Source: Baylisascaris procyonis (Eukaryota > Nematoda > Chromadorea > Rhabditida > Ascarididae). Taken from it: a stretch of DNA of 64,000 nt. Both the position numbers and the translations under genes were made by a program. The stretch spans positions 3,140,501 through 3,204,500 of the forward strand of contig JAZARR010000221.1 of assembly GCA_037389465.1 (NCBI GenBank). The letters are read 5' to 3'. Shown in pieces: positions 50,201 through 62,474 of the stretch (positions are counted from its first letter, which is position 1; the number at the start of each line of letters is the position of its first letter). The notes beneath the pieces are model-generated. The model had not been told where the DNA came from. It saw only the letters and a list, made by a program, of their open reading frames with translations, and did not search any database.

Positions 50201-53200
50201 ATGAGATGATTGAAACAACGAGTAACAACCGCTATCGGCAACTATTAACTTACTTAGTCAAAATTTTTTATATCTATTCAAGTTACTGCATAAATTCGAA
50301 AAAATTCAAGGAGAGCTATTGTAAATGCATAAACCTGAGACCACCTGCAATGAAATTAAAGTGATTCTGTTGCAGTTATGCTCACCGGCGCAGCGCTTCT
50401 GTTCATCATTGGTGCAGCTTTAGTTAACTCACAGGTAGAATCACCCTTTTATTGTATATACGGTATCACGAGTCTAGCTGAGGAAATTCATGAGCGAATG
50501 TCGTAGAAAATTAATTTGCTGTTATGCGTTTGAGGATAGAAGAGGGGATACCGAAGAGAATTTTCTTGTCGGAAGGGATTGCAAAGTATGAGATTGAAAA
50601 TCTGTACGATAGTTTGCAATCAGCAGCATATTTATTTAAACTTCAGTTTCTACTAGATGATTGGAAATTGTATTGTTCTCTTTCGCAACAGCATATTATT
50701 ACATAAGCAAATCATCAAACTATCTTACACGATTTTGTTAGTTTAGTGCTGAGTTCCTCCGGCAAGTGCTTTCCTCTTTCGGAGGATTTTAACATCAGCG
50801 ATTGTGCAAGATATAAATGACTAAAGAATCTAGTTATCATGGTTAGCGTTTGCCGTCGGGTGTCGTCCTCTTCCAGGGTTTAGATTTCGAGGCTCATCGG
50901 TCATGTCAAAGCATAAATTCGTCAAATACTGGAAGGAGAGGTGTTGGGGTTCGTGCAAACCATTTCTTGAAACGGTATTTATTGGAACGTATGGTAATGA
51001 AAAATTTTTGGAATGTTTCAGCTGGTACTTTTCCGTTCTGCATCTCATAAAATCGCAGACTTACAACATTTGCAAATATCCAACGCCAATACGGTTAGTT
51101 GCATGTGCGTGCATCTTCTTTACTTGCAGTTTACCTTTAACAACAAATAGCAACGCTTACCTCAACATGTAGATTTCTGAGCGAATTAGGAGGTATTTAT
51201 CATCTAAGTGCCAAGGAATTGAATGGATGACGGGCGGTTCAGTAAATGGTTTGTGAAGAATGAGAGGAAGAACAAACCATTCGAAGTCGAGAGCAGGAAA
51301 GGGAACCCGAAATGAAAGGGGAAGATAATGTAATGTTGTTGAAATTAGTCCAATGAACACCACTATTATTTCCAACTTTTCATTTGCTTTTAAAATCATT
51401 GAGGGATTACCGTTATATTCGGCATGATCAGCTGAATAACTGCTTGAGCAGGATTGCAGCAATGCCTGTCAAAATTTACATCTGATTGCCTCTTTTCTTA
51501 TGTTTGCGTATCAAGTGAGAATGCATGGATGACCTATGCGCGTAGAATGCAGAATCCACAGTGATATTGCATTTTAAAGTGAAATATTTCCTGTCCCCGG
51601 TTGCATTTTGTGATGGTAAAGTGAATTTCATCAGTTCCTAAGAATATATCATCTATGTGTTTTAGATTGCTTACTTTCTCCTGTCAAACAAACAATATTT
51701 CATTGCCTGTCTGATAATGAGTTACTTGAAGGTGAAACTGTTGATATTTATGCTTCGACTTGCCGATGATCGAAACTACCTCACATTCGGTGGTATCATG
51801 GTAGCCAGCCGCCAGAATATTACTCTTGTTAGTGTTATCTCTCTAATATTCTGAACGGTTTCAGGGCTTTGGCTGCTAGCTATGGCAAGAATTTTTTTTT
51901 TTTGCTTCTCAGCCTGTGAATTTTGCTTTTTCCATTCGAGTGGACAATATTTTACAGCTTGACAGCAACCATGCGACGTCACTGATGATTCTTTCACTTT
52001 ATGAAAATTCAAGGGTCCAAGTGAATGTTTGTTGGTTTTAAGAAAATAACATGCCACTGCTGTCGGTGAATGGAACAACTCTGAAGGAATAAGACTCATT
52101 ATTACTCCATAATCATCTCATATGGGCAGGCCAATATCTCACCACACCAAAATTCAAAGTTGAAGCTTTTATTAAACTTATAGATTATTTACAATCAAAA
52201 TAATTTTCAAAAATTTTCGAAACACTTTTTGCAAAGCCATGTGAAACAAACAGTAAGCACAGCAAGTACAGCGAGGTCGAAGATTTGAGGACGATTTTGA
52301 TAAGTACGGAAAGTGTCCTTTTTGAAAGGAAGTAATCAATTACTGCCATAATGTGTTTCATGCACATCGTCTGCACATTAGATATGAACTAGTCGGTTAT
52401 CAGGACACAACGAACAATGCGATGCCGCAACGCAAGGTCGCTTCATATGCACGTCTACTTCTCTAACTTGAACGCTCATCCAACGTTTCGATGGCCAGTG
52501 GCACAAATACAATAGCAAGAGGGGATGAAGAGATTGTCTCAACAAGACTTTTGTATAGAACGATTAAGTAGAAGCATTTGCACCAGACAGTTACCTCCAG
52601 AAAGATTTTGGGCAGGTAAAAAGTTGTTTTCAGATGAGTATTCCGAAATCGTTTCTTAAAAATTCAATCATATAGACGGCGAATAAACAACTGAAGTAAA
52701 GGAGACCTCAGCGAACCCTTAAAGGCTGAGAAGTGTTATTTTTATTGTATCGCTGGCATCAGTGAAAAAATGTTTTACAGGTGTCAATACTTGCTGCGAT
52801 GACTGCACTTACTTTATTCGTAGTCGACAAAAAATGTGTACAGATATTTTAACGCTTTATTTTATGCTTTCATCAGAAATTACGAAAAGGTGAGCTATCT
52901 GTTACATATAATTGCATCTAATAATGACAGTATTATTTCTCAAAAATCGCATCCGAAGATTCGTTGATTGCTATGAACAACTGTGGCAGATATATCAACA
53001 TTTTGTAATCATAAAAGCTGTCTTTGCATGTAGTGAACACGATTTTGATCGGTATTCGTTTATTTTTCAGAAATTCCAAATTTTCGATGTTTCTTGCAAT
53101 TTACAATTTTTTTGCAGTTAAATTTGCGTTTTTTTGTAAATTTTGCAGTTGAATTTTTATTGTTGTGTGCAAAAAAATTTTGAAATGCAAATTTCATTGT

Positions 53201-56200
53201 AGTTAAATTTTTCTCCAGTTGAACGAAGAAGTTTTAATATCGTTTGATCTTCAGCGATCAATTCGTGGAATTCTTCCACTGACTGTATTCATCTACTTTC
53301 GGTTCCAATCTTTATGACTGAATGTATTTTCCTGATGGCCGCTTATTTCGTACCCAAATGAACTATATACTCGTTTATGGCCCTATATGCTATATACGTG
53401 CGCTGGCGGAGTGATTTCGGGTTCACGTGACCTGTTTTCATTGACTGTTCCTTTTGGCCTGTCCTCAGCTGCCATCTTTATTCACTGGAGCTTCAACATT
53501 ACATATGGCGTAGATAAACGGCTGTTTGGTTGGATCTCGTCTACAAGTTTCGTCTCGACGCCTCGTCTTTTAATTAGTGTTGATTTATTTTGTGTTTGAT
53601 GTGAGGAAATTAAAGTGCTGTTTGTTCATGACTTTTATCTTGAGGCAGAAAGGATTTAAATTCTAGTAGAGAAAATCGCCCACAGTTGCAACATTTGAGA
53701 ATCATTTTATTTACTTTCGTTATTTTTGGAACGAATATCTTTACGAAATTTTTCTGTTCATATATAAAGTCAGGATTCAATGACTTGAGGGCTTAATCAA
53801 ACTGATTTAATGACGCTGACTGGAGCCTAAAAAATAATAACATATGTGGACGCTCCAATCCAATACTGCATCGAAATCTATGACATCTTTTCTCTGAAAA
53901 CATAAGATGGGTAACTGTGCTTAGAAAGAACTATTTGAATGATTTCTTAAAATACTGTTAAGATGTTTTCAGTTATTTAAGGCTAATGGCTTCCACTTGT
54001 TTCTTTGCTCACTCCATCAGTTAACCTTTTAACATCGTCTTCGCACTTATTTTGTCGTTTCTATTAAATCACATCAATATCTGTCTTTATTCTATTTTCA
54101 CGATATTTATTTTTTTCAACAAAAGCCTTTCTGTAATTTCATTTCTTTTTGACAAATATAAACAATATTAGGTCGCACTATTCAACTAATCAATAAATTT
54201 GAATAAATAATCATTTCCAGCTAACTTATTCGGTTTTTATGAAATTTATTGCAATAATTTCGTTTCTGATTGTTTAGTTTGATCGAATAAAGACCTAGTT
54301 TCAAAGTTATACAAATGGGAAGAGCACTTCAAAAGGTTTTGGATACGTGCTTTTGCATTCCACTCACATGATAATTTTCGATAGGTTATGCAAAGAGACT
54401 AAATTAATTATGTAAAATTCCATATTAGACAAGAATTAGATTATGCAAAATAATTCCTTCATATTCTTATGAATTAAACCACTCGCACAAATTCTTCGCG
54501 AAAGATTCGTTGTTCTTTCTATAATTCGAAGGGTTTTGTATGAAAATCCAATCGAATTAAAATGCAGCCGAATTCTTTAGCATTTTCAAATATTTGTACT
54601 GTTTTTTTTTCAAATTGACGAATCAATCTGAAATATGGTCTACGAGGTCTCGATATGGTCTACAGGTTGTATCCATCAAACTTCGTAATATTAACTTCAG
54701 TTACTTCTATGGATGTATATGTCGTTCGTATGTATATAGACGACATATACATATGCTCGGATATGGCGTTGCCACGATGCACTTCCATAAAAAAAAATTT
54801 GCAATGCAGCATGAAAATTAAGATATACAGAGTGATGACTTCGTGCGTCATCTGATCGACCGTTTCACAAAAGTCCTCTGCTCCGAGCGATGCAAAATCG
54901 TGCAAAGTTTTTTCCCACCTTTAAATGTCTGTAACTTCTTTCAAATTCCATATGTCAGTGTGAACTATTGATACGCAATCATGTACAATATCTCTGACAA
55001 ATTTAGTAATAATTTCATATATGACAATTCTCGAATTGAAAACATTCGGCAGATAGACAAATACACACGTGCGCACAGACATGACTTACCTAAAATGCGC
55101 TTTTGCAGAAAAATTCGCACAGCAAGTTGTTTGAAAAATTCTGATCTTGCTACAGTTCGTTACCATTCAGCTTATTTTCGTTTCACGAAGATAGGGACAT
55201 TGCTCTTCGGTCATATGTGAAAGGCAAATAAAGAGAATAACTTGAGCAGAAATTTCGTCAGGATTTTACCAGAGGTAGAGATAAAGTGCCACAGATTGAG
55301 AATGAAGACCTATTAGGAAGGATTCTGTGGTTGAGAGATGCCCACAAAGGTATAATATCCGAGATCAGACGTAAATTGTTCCCATTTTAGCTTTTGAATA
55401 AATAAATAAATGGTTTTGAAAGTATGTAAAACGGGTAAGGAAAATTGACTGAAATATCTTCAGTGATGACATAATCTGAAAAAATTTCGCTAAGGGGCGC
55501 CAGAATCTCCCTATTTTCTCTTGAACTTTCTCAGGCATCAATGTTTGCCATATATGAGCGCGTTTACTTTTTCGTTATTAGTGTACGTTAATGCTGGACA
55601 TTTTGTTTGTGATGGTGTGCGCCTTTGTTGTTGAGGTGACCTCATGTTCGTGCGTTTCTTATGTGCGTGTTCACTGTCGTTTTAAATGTCTAAAATGATA
55701 TAATAAAGGCTTATTAGCCAAGTCTGAGGTGTGGCTCACAGGGCAGCGCCAAGGTGCAAATAAGGATTCTCGGATTATCTATACAGAGGAATACGGTATT
55801 GATATTGGAAGATGAACCACGTCAACAATATACGGTACATTATTGGGAGGCAATAAGTGGTCACTGGCACAGTGAAGGCGTCGTCATCTGGAGTAACTCG
55901 CAACCCAGGCCGGTTGCAGAAGAGAGCCCAGTGGAAGGAATCGCTGGCTGCAGCGGTGGCCATGGATTGGTCAGCGCTCGAAGATGTTGGAGACAGGTCA
56001 GCGGTGGATCGGAAGCACGGCATATCAGCTCAGGTGCGATCGCGGCATACGATGGAGGACTTGCAGCAGCATAGCCGGCATCGAGCAACAATGATGCAAC
56101 CCTTTTTTTCAAAACGATTTGGACTTGCTTTTGTTCATTTGTTGGCGAACCTTTGCGGGCATACAAACCATTGTGTTGACCTCTCTACGAGTGGTAGCGA

Positions 56201-59200
56201 TAGTAACAGTAGTAATAACACCAATAGTAGTAACAATACTAGTATCACTATTGAGATATTGTTAAGCCTACCTTCCACATAGTTGTGAAATAACTCAACA
56301 GTTAGCAATTGTAATGCGAAAAAGAATAAAACGAATGCGATAAGTCATCATGTGATTACTTTATTACTAACGAATGCCCTTTGTATTGTATTTGCAGAGA
56401 GCACAAAGGTTGTTTTGCCCGCTGTGTACACATTGCAGAGGTTTTTCGCGTTCACCATCACTATTGACGAACATTCACTGCCGGTCTCTCAACGTTGCGT
56501 GGCTGAAACATTTTTCTCTATGTTGCCTTACAATGACGACTCTCTTTAAAATATAAGTTCCCATCAGTGATAATTAAGAGAAAATGCTAATAAATAGATA
56601 TTAATAGTTTGATAATTTTTTGCGATATTTTAGCGATATTTCAGCAGTGTTTAATCAAATGATAAATTTATCAGTTTTATTGGTAAGTCTCTCTGTAGTG
56701 TTAAATGTAAGAAAATATTCAATCAGTATTTTATTTTTAGCGATATCAGTGCAAAATTGAAGCGATACAAAAATTATTCGAACTTAAAGAAAATTAAGCG
56801 AAGAAAAAAAGAAAATTCGAAATTTGAAAAGATTGAAGAAAATTTCATAAAATTTCTTATTTGGCAGTTGTTATTTTTTTGACATTATCAACTGACTGAA
56901 ACTTTGGTCCAATTTAGTCGGTCGGTTGTTGGAGGAATTTGGAGTAACACACATAAACGTACATTGATGAATGAAATTGCAATTTTATTGGTAAATCTCT
57001 GTAGTGTTAAATGTAAGAAAATGTTCAATCAGTATTGACTGCAAATTAGTATCGCTCTGATTTCCGATATATTGTGGGGAAATAGACGCTGATCCATTGT
57101 GAAAAAAAGGTAATTCTAGTGATGTTATCGACACTATCTAAGCTATTTTGATTGAAACTATCCGGCTGTATTTTTGCAAATACTGCTGCACTTTCGTTGT
57201 TACCCGATCAAGTGGTGTTGATATTGTGCTGCGTCGATTAATATTCACCGTGTTTTGACATTGCATGATTACATTCGAGTAGTTCTCTTTAGAGATGCAA
57301 TCCGAGGAAAACAACTATGGGAGGCGTGATCAGTATGGAAGCGAACACGTTGGTCCGCGTCCGGTTTGCCCTTGAAGATTTTATTGCATTGAACGTACCT
57401 TCCCGTCACGATTTGAAAACAACACGAGGTGTGCATAAATGCGGATATTTAGTGCTTGCATTCGCAAGAAAACAATGTTGAATTTGAAAAGAACTGAATT
57501 CGAATCAATCACTAAAAATAAAAATGTGTTTTTAGCATTCAGTAGTGAGAAAGACCGAATCAACGCCCTGAATTCAAGCAAAAGTTTTCAAAAAAGTTCT
57601 TTGTCACTTGGGAGCAGGAAGTATCTTCCTTCTATGTTAACAAAGTGTAGATCAGATCCGTTCGAATATTCTCACTGTTGCACAAAATTCTTTCAGTATC
57701 AATAATAATTACCAACATTGTTCACCTTTGTTCCTACAATTCATTCAATAAAATAACGAATAGTATTGATAAGAATCACACGAAACTGGTAAGCTACAAG
57801 AGAAAAGTAATAAAGGGCATTTCTCCGGGACAAGTCCACAAAGATTGAGGAAAACAAGAGAGAACTGGGAATATATAGGTGGCATGAAAAAAAGCTCGAT
57901 TGATGTTCAATTTAGGAGAAAACACGCTCAAAAAATAGAATAAAAGGACTAGGTCGACAAAGTTTTATCCTACAGGCTCTCAGTAGGTCTTGTGCAGGTT
58001 ACGCGAGTAGTACTTTCGATTGGATAGCAGATAATGCAGTTAAACCCCAAATGCAATTCGCACAGAGTTGAGCCGTCATCGTAAAAAAGTTTTCTGCAGG
58101 ACGTGAGATGGCGTTATAAATTAGAACCATGTGAATTGTGCCTTATAAGTGAAACTAGCACAGACTTCGCGAGAAAGAAGATAGCCATTTTTCGAAGCAA
58201 CGCTTGTACAGACTTCATTAATCATTTTCAAAACAGTAATGCGTAAATTCTATCGTTTTAAGAAGCACGGATTATGCGGGCTTGTCATTTGAAACGGGAG
58301 ACATTGTGCGAAACCTAAGGGTTTTCTTGCTTGCACCGATCGTCTTAGTAAGGAACTTTTCGATTCACTGCTCTCATTTACTCTCAGGACCTCTGTTTTA
58401 CTTTGTTAGTTCAGCTCAAAAATTCTTAGCTGACTGCACCTCGCCTTGCTCACCAGATATTACTCCGGTTTACTTCACTCACTTTGAAAAATTTTCAGTT
58501 GAGCTTCATTCGCATCATCTCTTAAAATTTAGACGCATTATCTCCTATGCGCATTAACTCGCAAGCCGAAAATCATGTCTTCGGCAACTAAAAATACCCG
58601 ATTGGAGTCAATATCAGTATGTTGAAGTGAAAGAACACCACATTTTTGAGCTTACTCAATGGAGCAGAGGATTTTCCTCCAGGGAAAATGTAGATCAGCA
58701 TCATGAGATATTTTTTTAGCGATAGCACAGAAATCCTTGAGAAATGCTTTTTCTTGACTTGTGATCATTGGATGTGGCAAGCACTGAAAAGTGAGACTTT
58801 ATTTATTCCTATCAACATTCGACTCATGAGCTACGGCATTTTGAATTTTAGGAACCCTCAATATTTGCCCATCCATGGTTGACCGCTAATTTTGGCCGAC
58901 CGATTAAAAAATATAATCACTAAAAATCCCAGGACTTCAAAGGCTTGAACAAAAGCCTATCCGAAATCAAGGAGTAAATTTCGCTTTTTTGTGACCCATG
59001 ATGTTTTGTAGGATGAAGAAAGGAGGGGAGTGGGAAAAGGGCGCAGACGACTGGGTGGTCGGGGAGGGATCTGTCTTCATAGGAGAAAGGTACAAAAGAT
59101 CTCGTCACATAATAGGTCAACTAGGGGGGGGGGGGGGGAGAGTGGGGGAAGTGAGATGACTATTTAGTTGCCTGGTTGAATCAGATTTTTTTTTTTTTTG

Positions 59201-59785
59201 CATTAGAGAAATTCATATTCATTTGGAACTGCCTCTCCCCTGTATGCTCTACTAAAGTTGTTCTTGCAGTGGGATGCATGTACCTGCAACAAAACCGCCA
59301 CTATTGGATTTCGTCCAATGCCAGGAGATACCCATACCAACGAAATTGGTTTCCGCCAACCTTCTCCAATGAATCACTGTGGTTGCGGCAGAGGACAACA
59401 GTTTCCCCCTCCACCAAATCAAGGACCACAATTTACCGACAGTTACCGACCTCACGAACCACTAGGAGGCTATCGAAGCAATTCGCCACATGCTGATGCA
59501 CATTCTAGACCCAGCTATGGCGAAATGTACCCAGGCGGGTATGAGTCCGGCCGTTTTGATAAAAACGCTTACCAACATCCGTATCCAGAAATGAGTCCAA
59601 ATGAAGGCAATGAATACCCAGGACAAATGAATCCCATCGGAGTGAATTCAGCGCCTCAAGGGAATACTGGTTTCGGCACAGCTCCTTATGGAGAAGGCAG
59701 AAATGCTACAACGATGTCGGCATTTCAAAATCAAGAAGAATACACTCCCGATGGCGTTCGCCTCCTCAAGTATAGCGGATCTTGA
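44262..59785 (+). CDS. Multi-pass membrane protein with Pro/Gly/Tyr-rich C-terminal tail (7 exons, about 363 aa)
   Basis: Exons joined by phase: 44262-44348, 45043-45175, 48579-48722 (or 48725), 49967-50062, 50376-50434, 52781-52837 and 59270-59785. They total 1,092 nt, an exact multiple of three. The N-terminus is short and Lys-rich (MAASGTKKLNKRTLEKN). Hydrophobic segments: about 45-59 (YLIRWAQLFALISLM), 82-104 (AFCISLLSLFVISSFFAIF), 145-170 (FYPITATVMLTGAALLFIIG) and 174-188 (VSILAAMTALTLFVV). Then comes WDACTCNK and a 170-residue tail rich in P, G, Y, N and Q, with PPPPNQGPQF and repeated YP/GY motifs, ending RLLKYSGS. Four membrane passes with cytosolic ends are MARVEL-like, but I do not recognise the family. 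The end of exon 2 is unsure: reading on to 45201 would add a hydrophobic stretch. The last intron is 6.4 kb. The ATG at 44262 is the first in frame. Confidence 0.7.
44507..44720. repeat. Nine tandem copies of a 24-bp repeat carrying the octamer ATTTGCAT
   Basis: The unit is AATAATTTGCATACATCATGAATC with small changes; copy 7 is preceded by a shortened spacer. Eight copies keep TTTGCAT; copy 5 has CTGCAT. ATTTGCAT is the reverse complement of ATGCAAAT, the octamer bound by POU-homeodomain proteins. The array lies in intron 1 of the membrane-protein gene, a usual place for nematode enhancers. It may equally be a neutral minisatellite. Confidence 0.9.
49506..49528. repeat. Small perfect hairpin
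   Basis: ATATCACT and AGTGATAT form an 8-bp stem around a 7-nt loop. The following 30 bp repeat TGATAT/ATATCA words. It lies in intron 3 of the membrane-protein gene, with no coding sign. Confidence 0.7.
55754..56090 (+). other. G+C-richer open block in the last intron, possible retroelement remnant
   Basis: This block is richer in G+C than its surroundings and is open in two + frames and two - frames. One + frame has the text GRLQKRAQWKESLAAA followed by DWSALEDVGDRSA. This loosely recalls the GRP..RW.D...W..L..DR end of non-LTR retrotransposon ORF2 proteins. No reverse-transcriptase core, target-site duplication or clear poly(A) end is visible. It could instead be an exon of an unannotated transcript or an RNA gene. 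No splice signals tie it to the flanking gene. Confidence 0.25.
56198..56250. repeat. Degenerate trinucleotide repeat (AGT/AAT/AAC)
   Basis: A run of AGT, AAT and AAC triplets just after the G+C-richer block. In the open frame it would encode Ser/Asn runs, but nothing shows it is translated. Confidence 0.75.
56675..57035. repeat. Two direct copies of a 55-bp element
   Basis: Nearly the same sequence occurs at 56675-56730 and 56982-57035; the shared core is TAGTGTTAAATGTAAGAAAA followed by TTCAATCAGTATT. The copies are about 300 bp apart in the last intron of the membrane-protein gene. They may be a local duplication or the ends of a small repeat element. Confidence 0.75.
59124..59138 (+). 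repeat. G15 run in a G-rich stretch
   Basis: Fifteen consecutive G, followed by GAGAGTGGGGG and preceded at 59021-59070 by several GGG/GGGG groups, all on the coding strand within 250 bp of the last exon's acceptor at 59269. The RNA could form a G-quadruplex. It may also be an assembly-sensitive homopolymer. Confidence 0.95.
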
Positions 59786-60373
59786 ATGTAGAACGTGAAG
59801 TCAAGACTCACTTAAGACGGTGTGTTCATCTAGTGGGTCGTAGTGCAGAATACGGAGAACTTTATCTTAATTTCTTTTCAGCCACCCTCAAAAGTATTCA
59901 GCTCAAAAAAACCATCCCCTTAAAAAAACTCTAAACAAAAAACCCTAAAATCCTCCCTCAAAAAAAAACCCGAAATCCTCAAAAAACTTTGAAAAACCCT
60001 AAAATTCAAAACCCTAGAATTTTTACCTCTTTCTCGCCAAAGTTGGCAAAAACAGTCTTTACAGAGGCAGCAGAAAAGCATTCTAACAGATCCTCGCTAA
60101 GGCAACCATCGCATTTGCCTAAAGGTTAAAAGTGAGTGATTAACAAACCCAGGATTATCACTGAATGAGTCTTTTTGGACATTCTTACGCGCCCGTCCGG
60201 TGTTCCGTTTCTAACATCGAAAGCTCGAATGAAACCATTCAAAATTCAGAGCGAGCCTGCTGATTGCTAGAATGTTTACTGACGAAAGTACGTGAAAGCT
60301 AGTGGAAGCCGTTTTTATCACATCTCAAAATGAAAAAATTTTTGTCATGCAAGACAAAAAATGTGGAGTGAAG
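59786..60373. other. Spacer between two convergent genes, with A/C-rich repeat
   Basis: Contains the 3' UTRs of the + strand membrane-protein gene and the - strand gene. At 59905-60020 the + strand is a run of A-tracts broken by CCC, with CCCTAAA at 59943-59949 and 59997-60003 and CCCTAGA at 60012. I see no canonical AATAAA for either gene in the spacer. Confidence 0.6.
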
Positions 60374-62402
60374 TTAAGGCAGTTTAAGGGGTGAAAAACG
60401 ATGGAAAAGAATCGGCAAAACGTTTTTTGAAAATGCATATAAAGAAAACATCTTTACGCACACTGAATATTTCGCTATGAAAGAGTGCAACTTCTGATTG
60501 AAAATTTTGTAAAAAATATAAAAGTTCGTCAACAATATATATCGCGCTTGGCAATCAACGTCACTTCGCTGTTAACTGTGCATATTTTTTCTCTTCATCA
60601 TTTGGTTTCCGGTTATTTTCTATCTTTCGAGTCGATTCTATTTATTACATCTATCTTTCATTCGTTTTCTTTCCGTTTTTATCCTCTTTTTTTGGTTGTT
60701 CCGCTTTAAGGGTGTTACATAATTGTCTTTTATATGCTTGATAATACATGCGGAATGCTAAAACATTGGTCAAATGCAAATAAACATCTCATGGAACCAT
60801 TACTATCAGCAATATATAATGATCGAGATAAATATAAAAGTTCGCCTTACCAGTGAGTAAGTCATCAGAAGCATCGCTTAATTCGATTATGTTACCTTTT
60901 ATGTGGTTTTTATCAGGACACAAAAATGTTTTGTAGTAACTTATGAGGCTATCATTAGATGTTAATGCCACAGGAATAAAAAAATCCAATTGAACATTTT
61001 CTACACAGCTGGCTGATACTAGGCAAGTTCAGCAACTACAACTTTGTAGCATAAACACACTCCTCGTGAAGTGAGCAGCGTTGAATGAGGATTCGATTTT
61101 TCTCATCAAATAGGGTGGGAAATTCAGACGTTAGAAGTTGTGCTTTTTTAACTTTCCCGAGTTTTCTCATTGCCTCCAAAAAGTCTCTTTCAAACATCCA
61201 CTGATTTTATAGAAAATCCATTGAATTTTCAAAAAATTGTGAAATTTCACAAAGTTTCTAAATTCACTGGATGAGGATTTGGCATTGCCATGTTTTCTCT
61301 TGTTTTGTAAACAACTCCGTGATGGCGAGATCGACAGTTTATCTCTTTGAATTCGAAAATCAACCATTTGATAGCCTGGAAAGGGGTTTATGACGTAAGA
61401 AACATAAGTGGACAGCAATAGGAAATCAATGTAATGATATATATGATGCTTATCATCGTTGGGTTGAATAAATGAGGTCTTGCAAGTAGTGATGATGCAC
61501 AATAAGGAATGCAGTGGTGATTGAGGACGATAAATGCACTTCACCAATAGATTAATATTCTCTTTGGGACGCCGCTCATTTCAATCTCGTTTTTGAACTC
61601 CGAAATTCGCATTCGTTTTAATTAAATTACTGCATCATCTGAATTCGATTATTGATTGAATTGAGATCAACACGAGATCGGTGATCCATATTAGAAGAAG
61701 ATTGTTTTCAACGATTACTCCAATAAATAAACCATTTTAAACTAACATTTCAACAGGTAATGAAAAATCGCCATTGTTGCATTACTACCAAATGAATCGT
61801 AAGATATACTTAAGTACTTACGTAGACGATACGGGCATAAATGTTTTGTTCTGCAGCGAGCAAAAAAGGATGCCAATGCGGCTGACCCAATCTGTAATAA
61901 TACATTTCATCTATCTCCTTATTTAAAAATTGTGCGACTGAATTATTTGAATAGTACTCAAGTCAGATATCGTTCTCAATTATTTGAATTGAATGCTCGT
62001 CGGCCCATCAAGCTAGTGGAGCGCATAATAACTCAAAACAATAAGAAGCTTAACACTGCCTCGAAACGATGACTCCTAAGCTAAAAGGGAATCGATTTGT
62101 TTTATCAACCGGCCACATCATCATAAGGTCTTGCTCGATGGAACGTGCAAAAAATTTACTGTGCGAACTTGAAATTCAATATTTCTGATGCTTTAAAGAA
62201 TCAATGATTTAGGCAAAAATTGATCGGTTGGAATAGCACTAGACGAACTGCAGCTCATATCCATCATACATCACAGTCATAGCGTCTCTTACTGGCCAAC
62301 TGGAGCGATCGGACGAATGGGAGTGAAAATGGACACATTGTGCATGCATGGACACAGCATTATCAAGTGCTTTTCGACAAAAGCAGCAAAAGTATATAGA
62401 AA

Positions 62403-62474
<72 letters not shown>

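Noticed and set aside
59258..59269. Start of the 175-codon frame as a separate small gene
   Set aside because: The frame opens only four codons before a strong TTCTTGCAG acceptor, and the acceptor phase matches the exon ending at 52837, so it is a terminal exon.
61167..61547. 126-codon open frame on the - strand
   Set aside because: It overlaps the exons 61375-61268 and 61200-61043 in another frame. Those exons have strong splice sites, matching phases and better protein text, so this frame is a shadow that crosses an intron.
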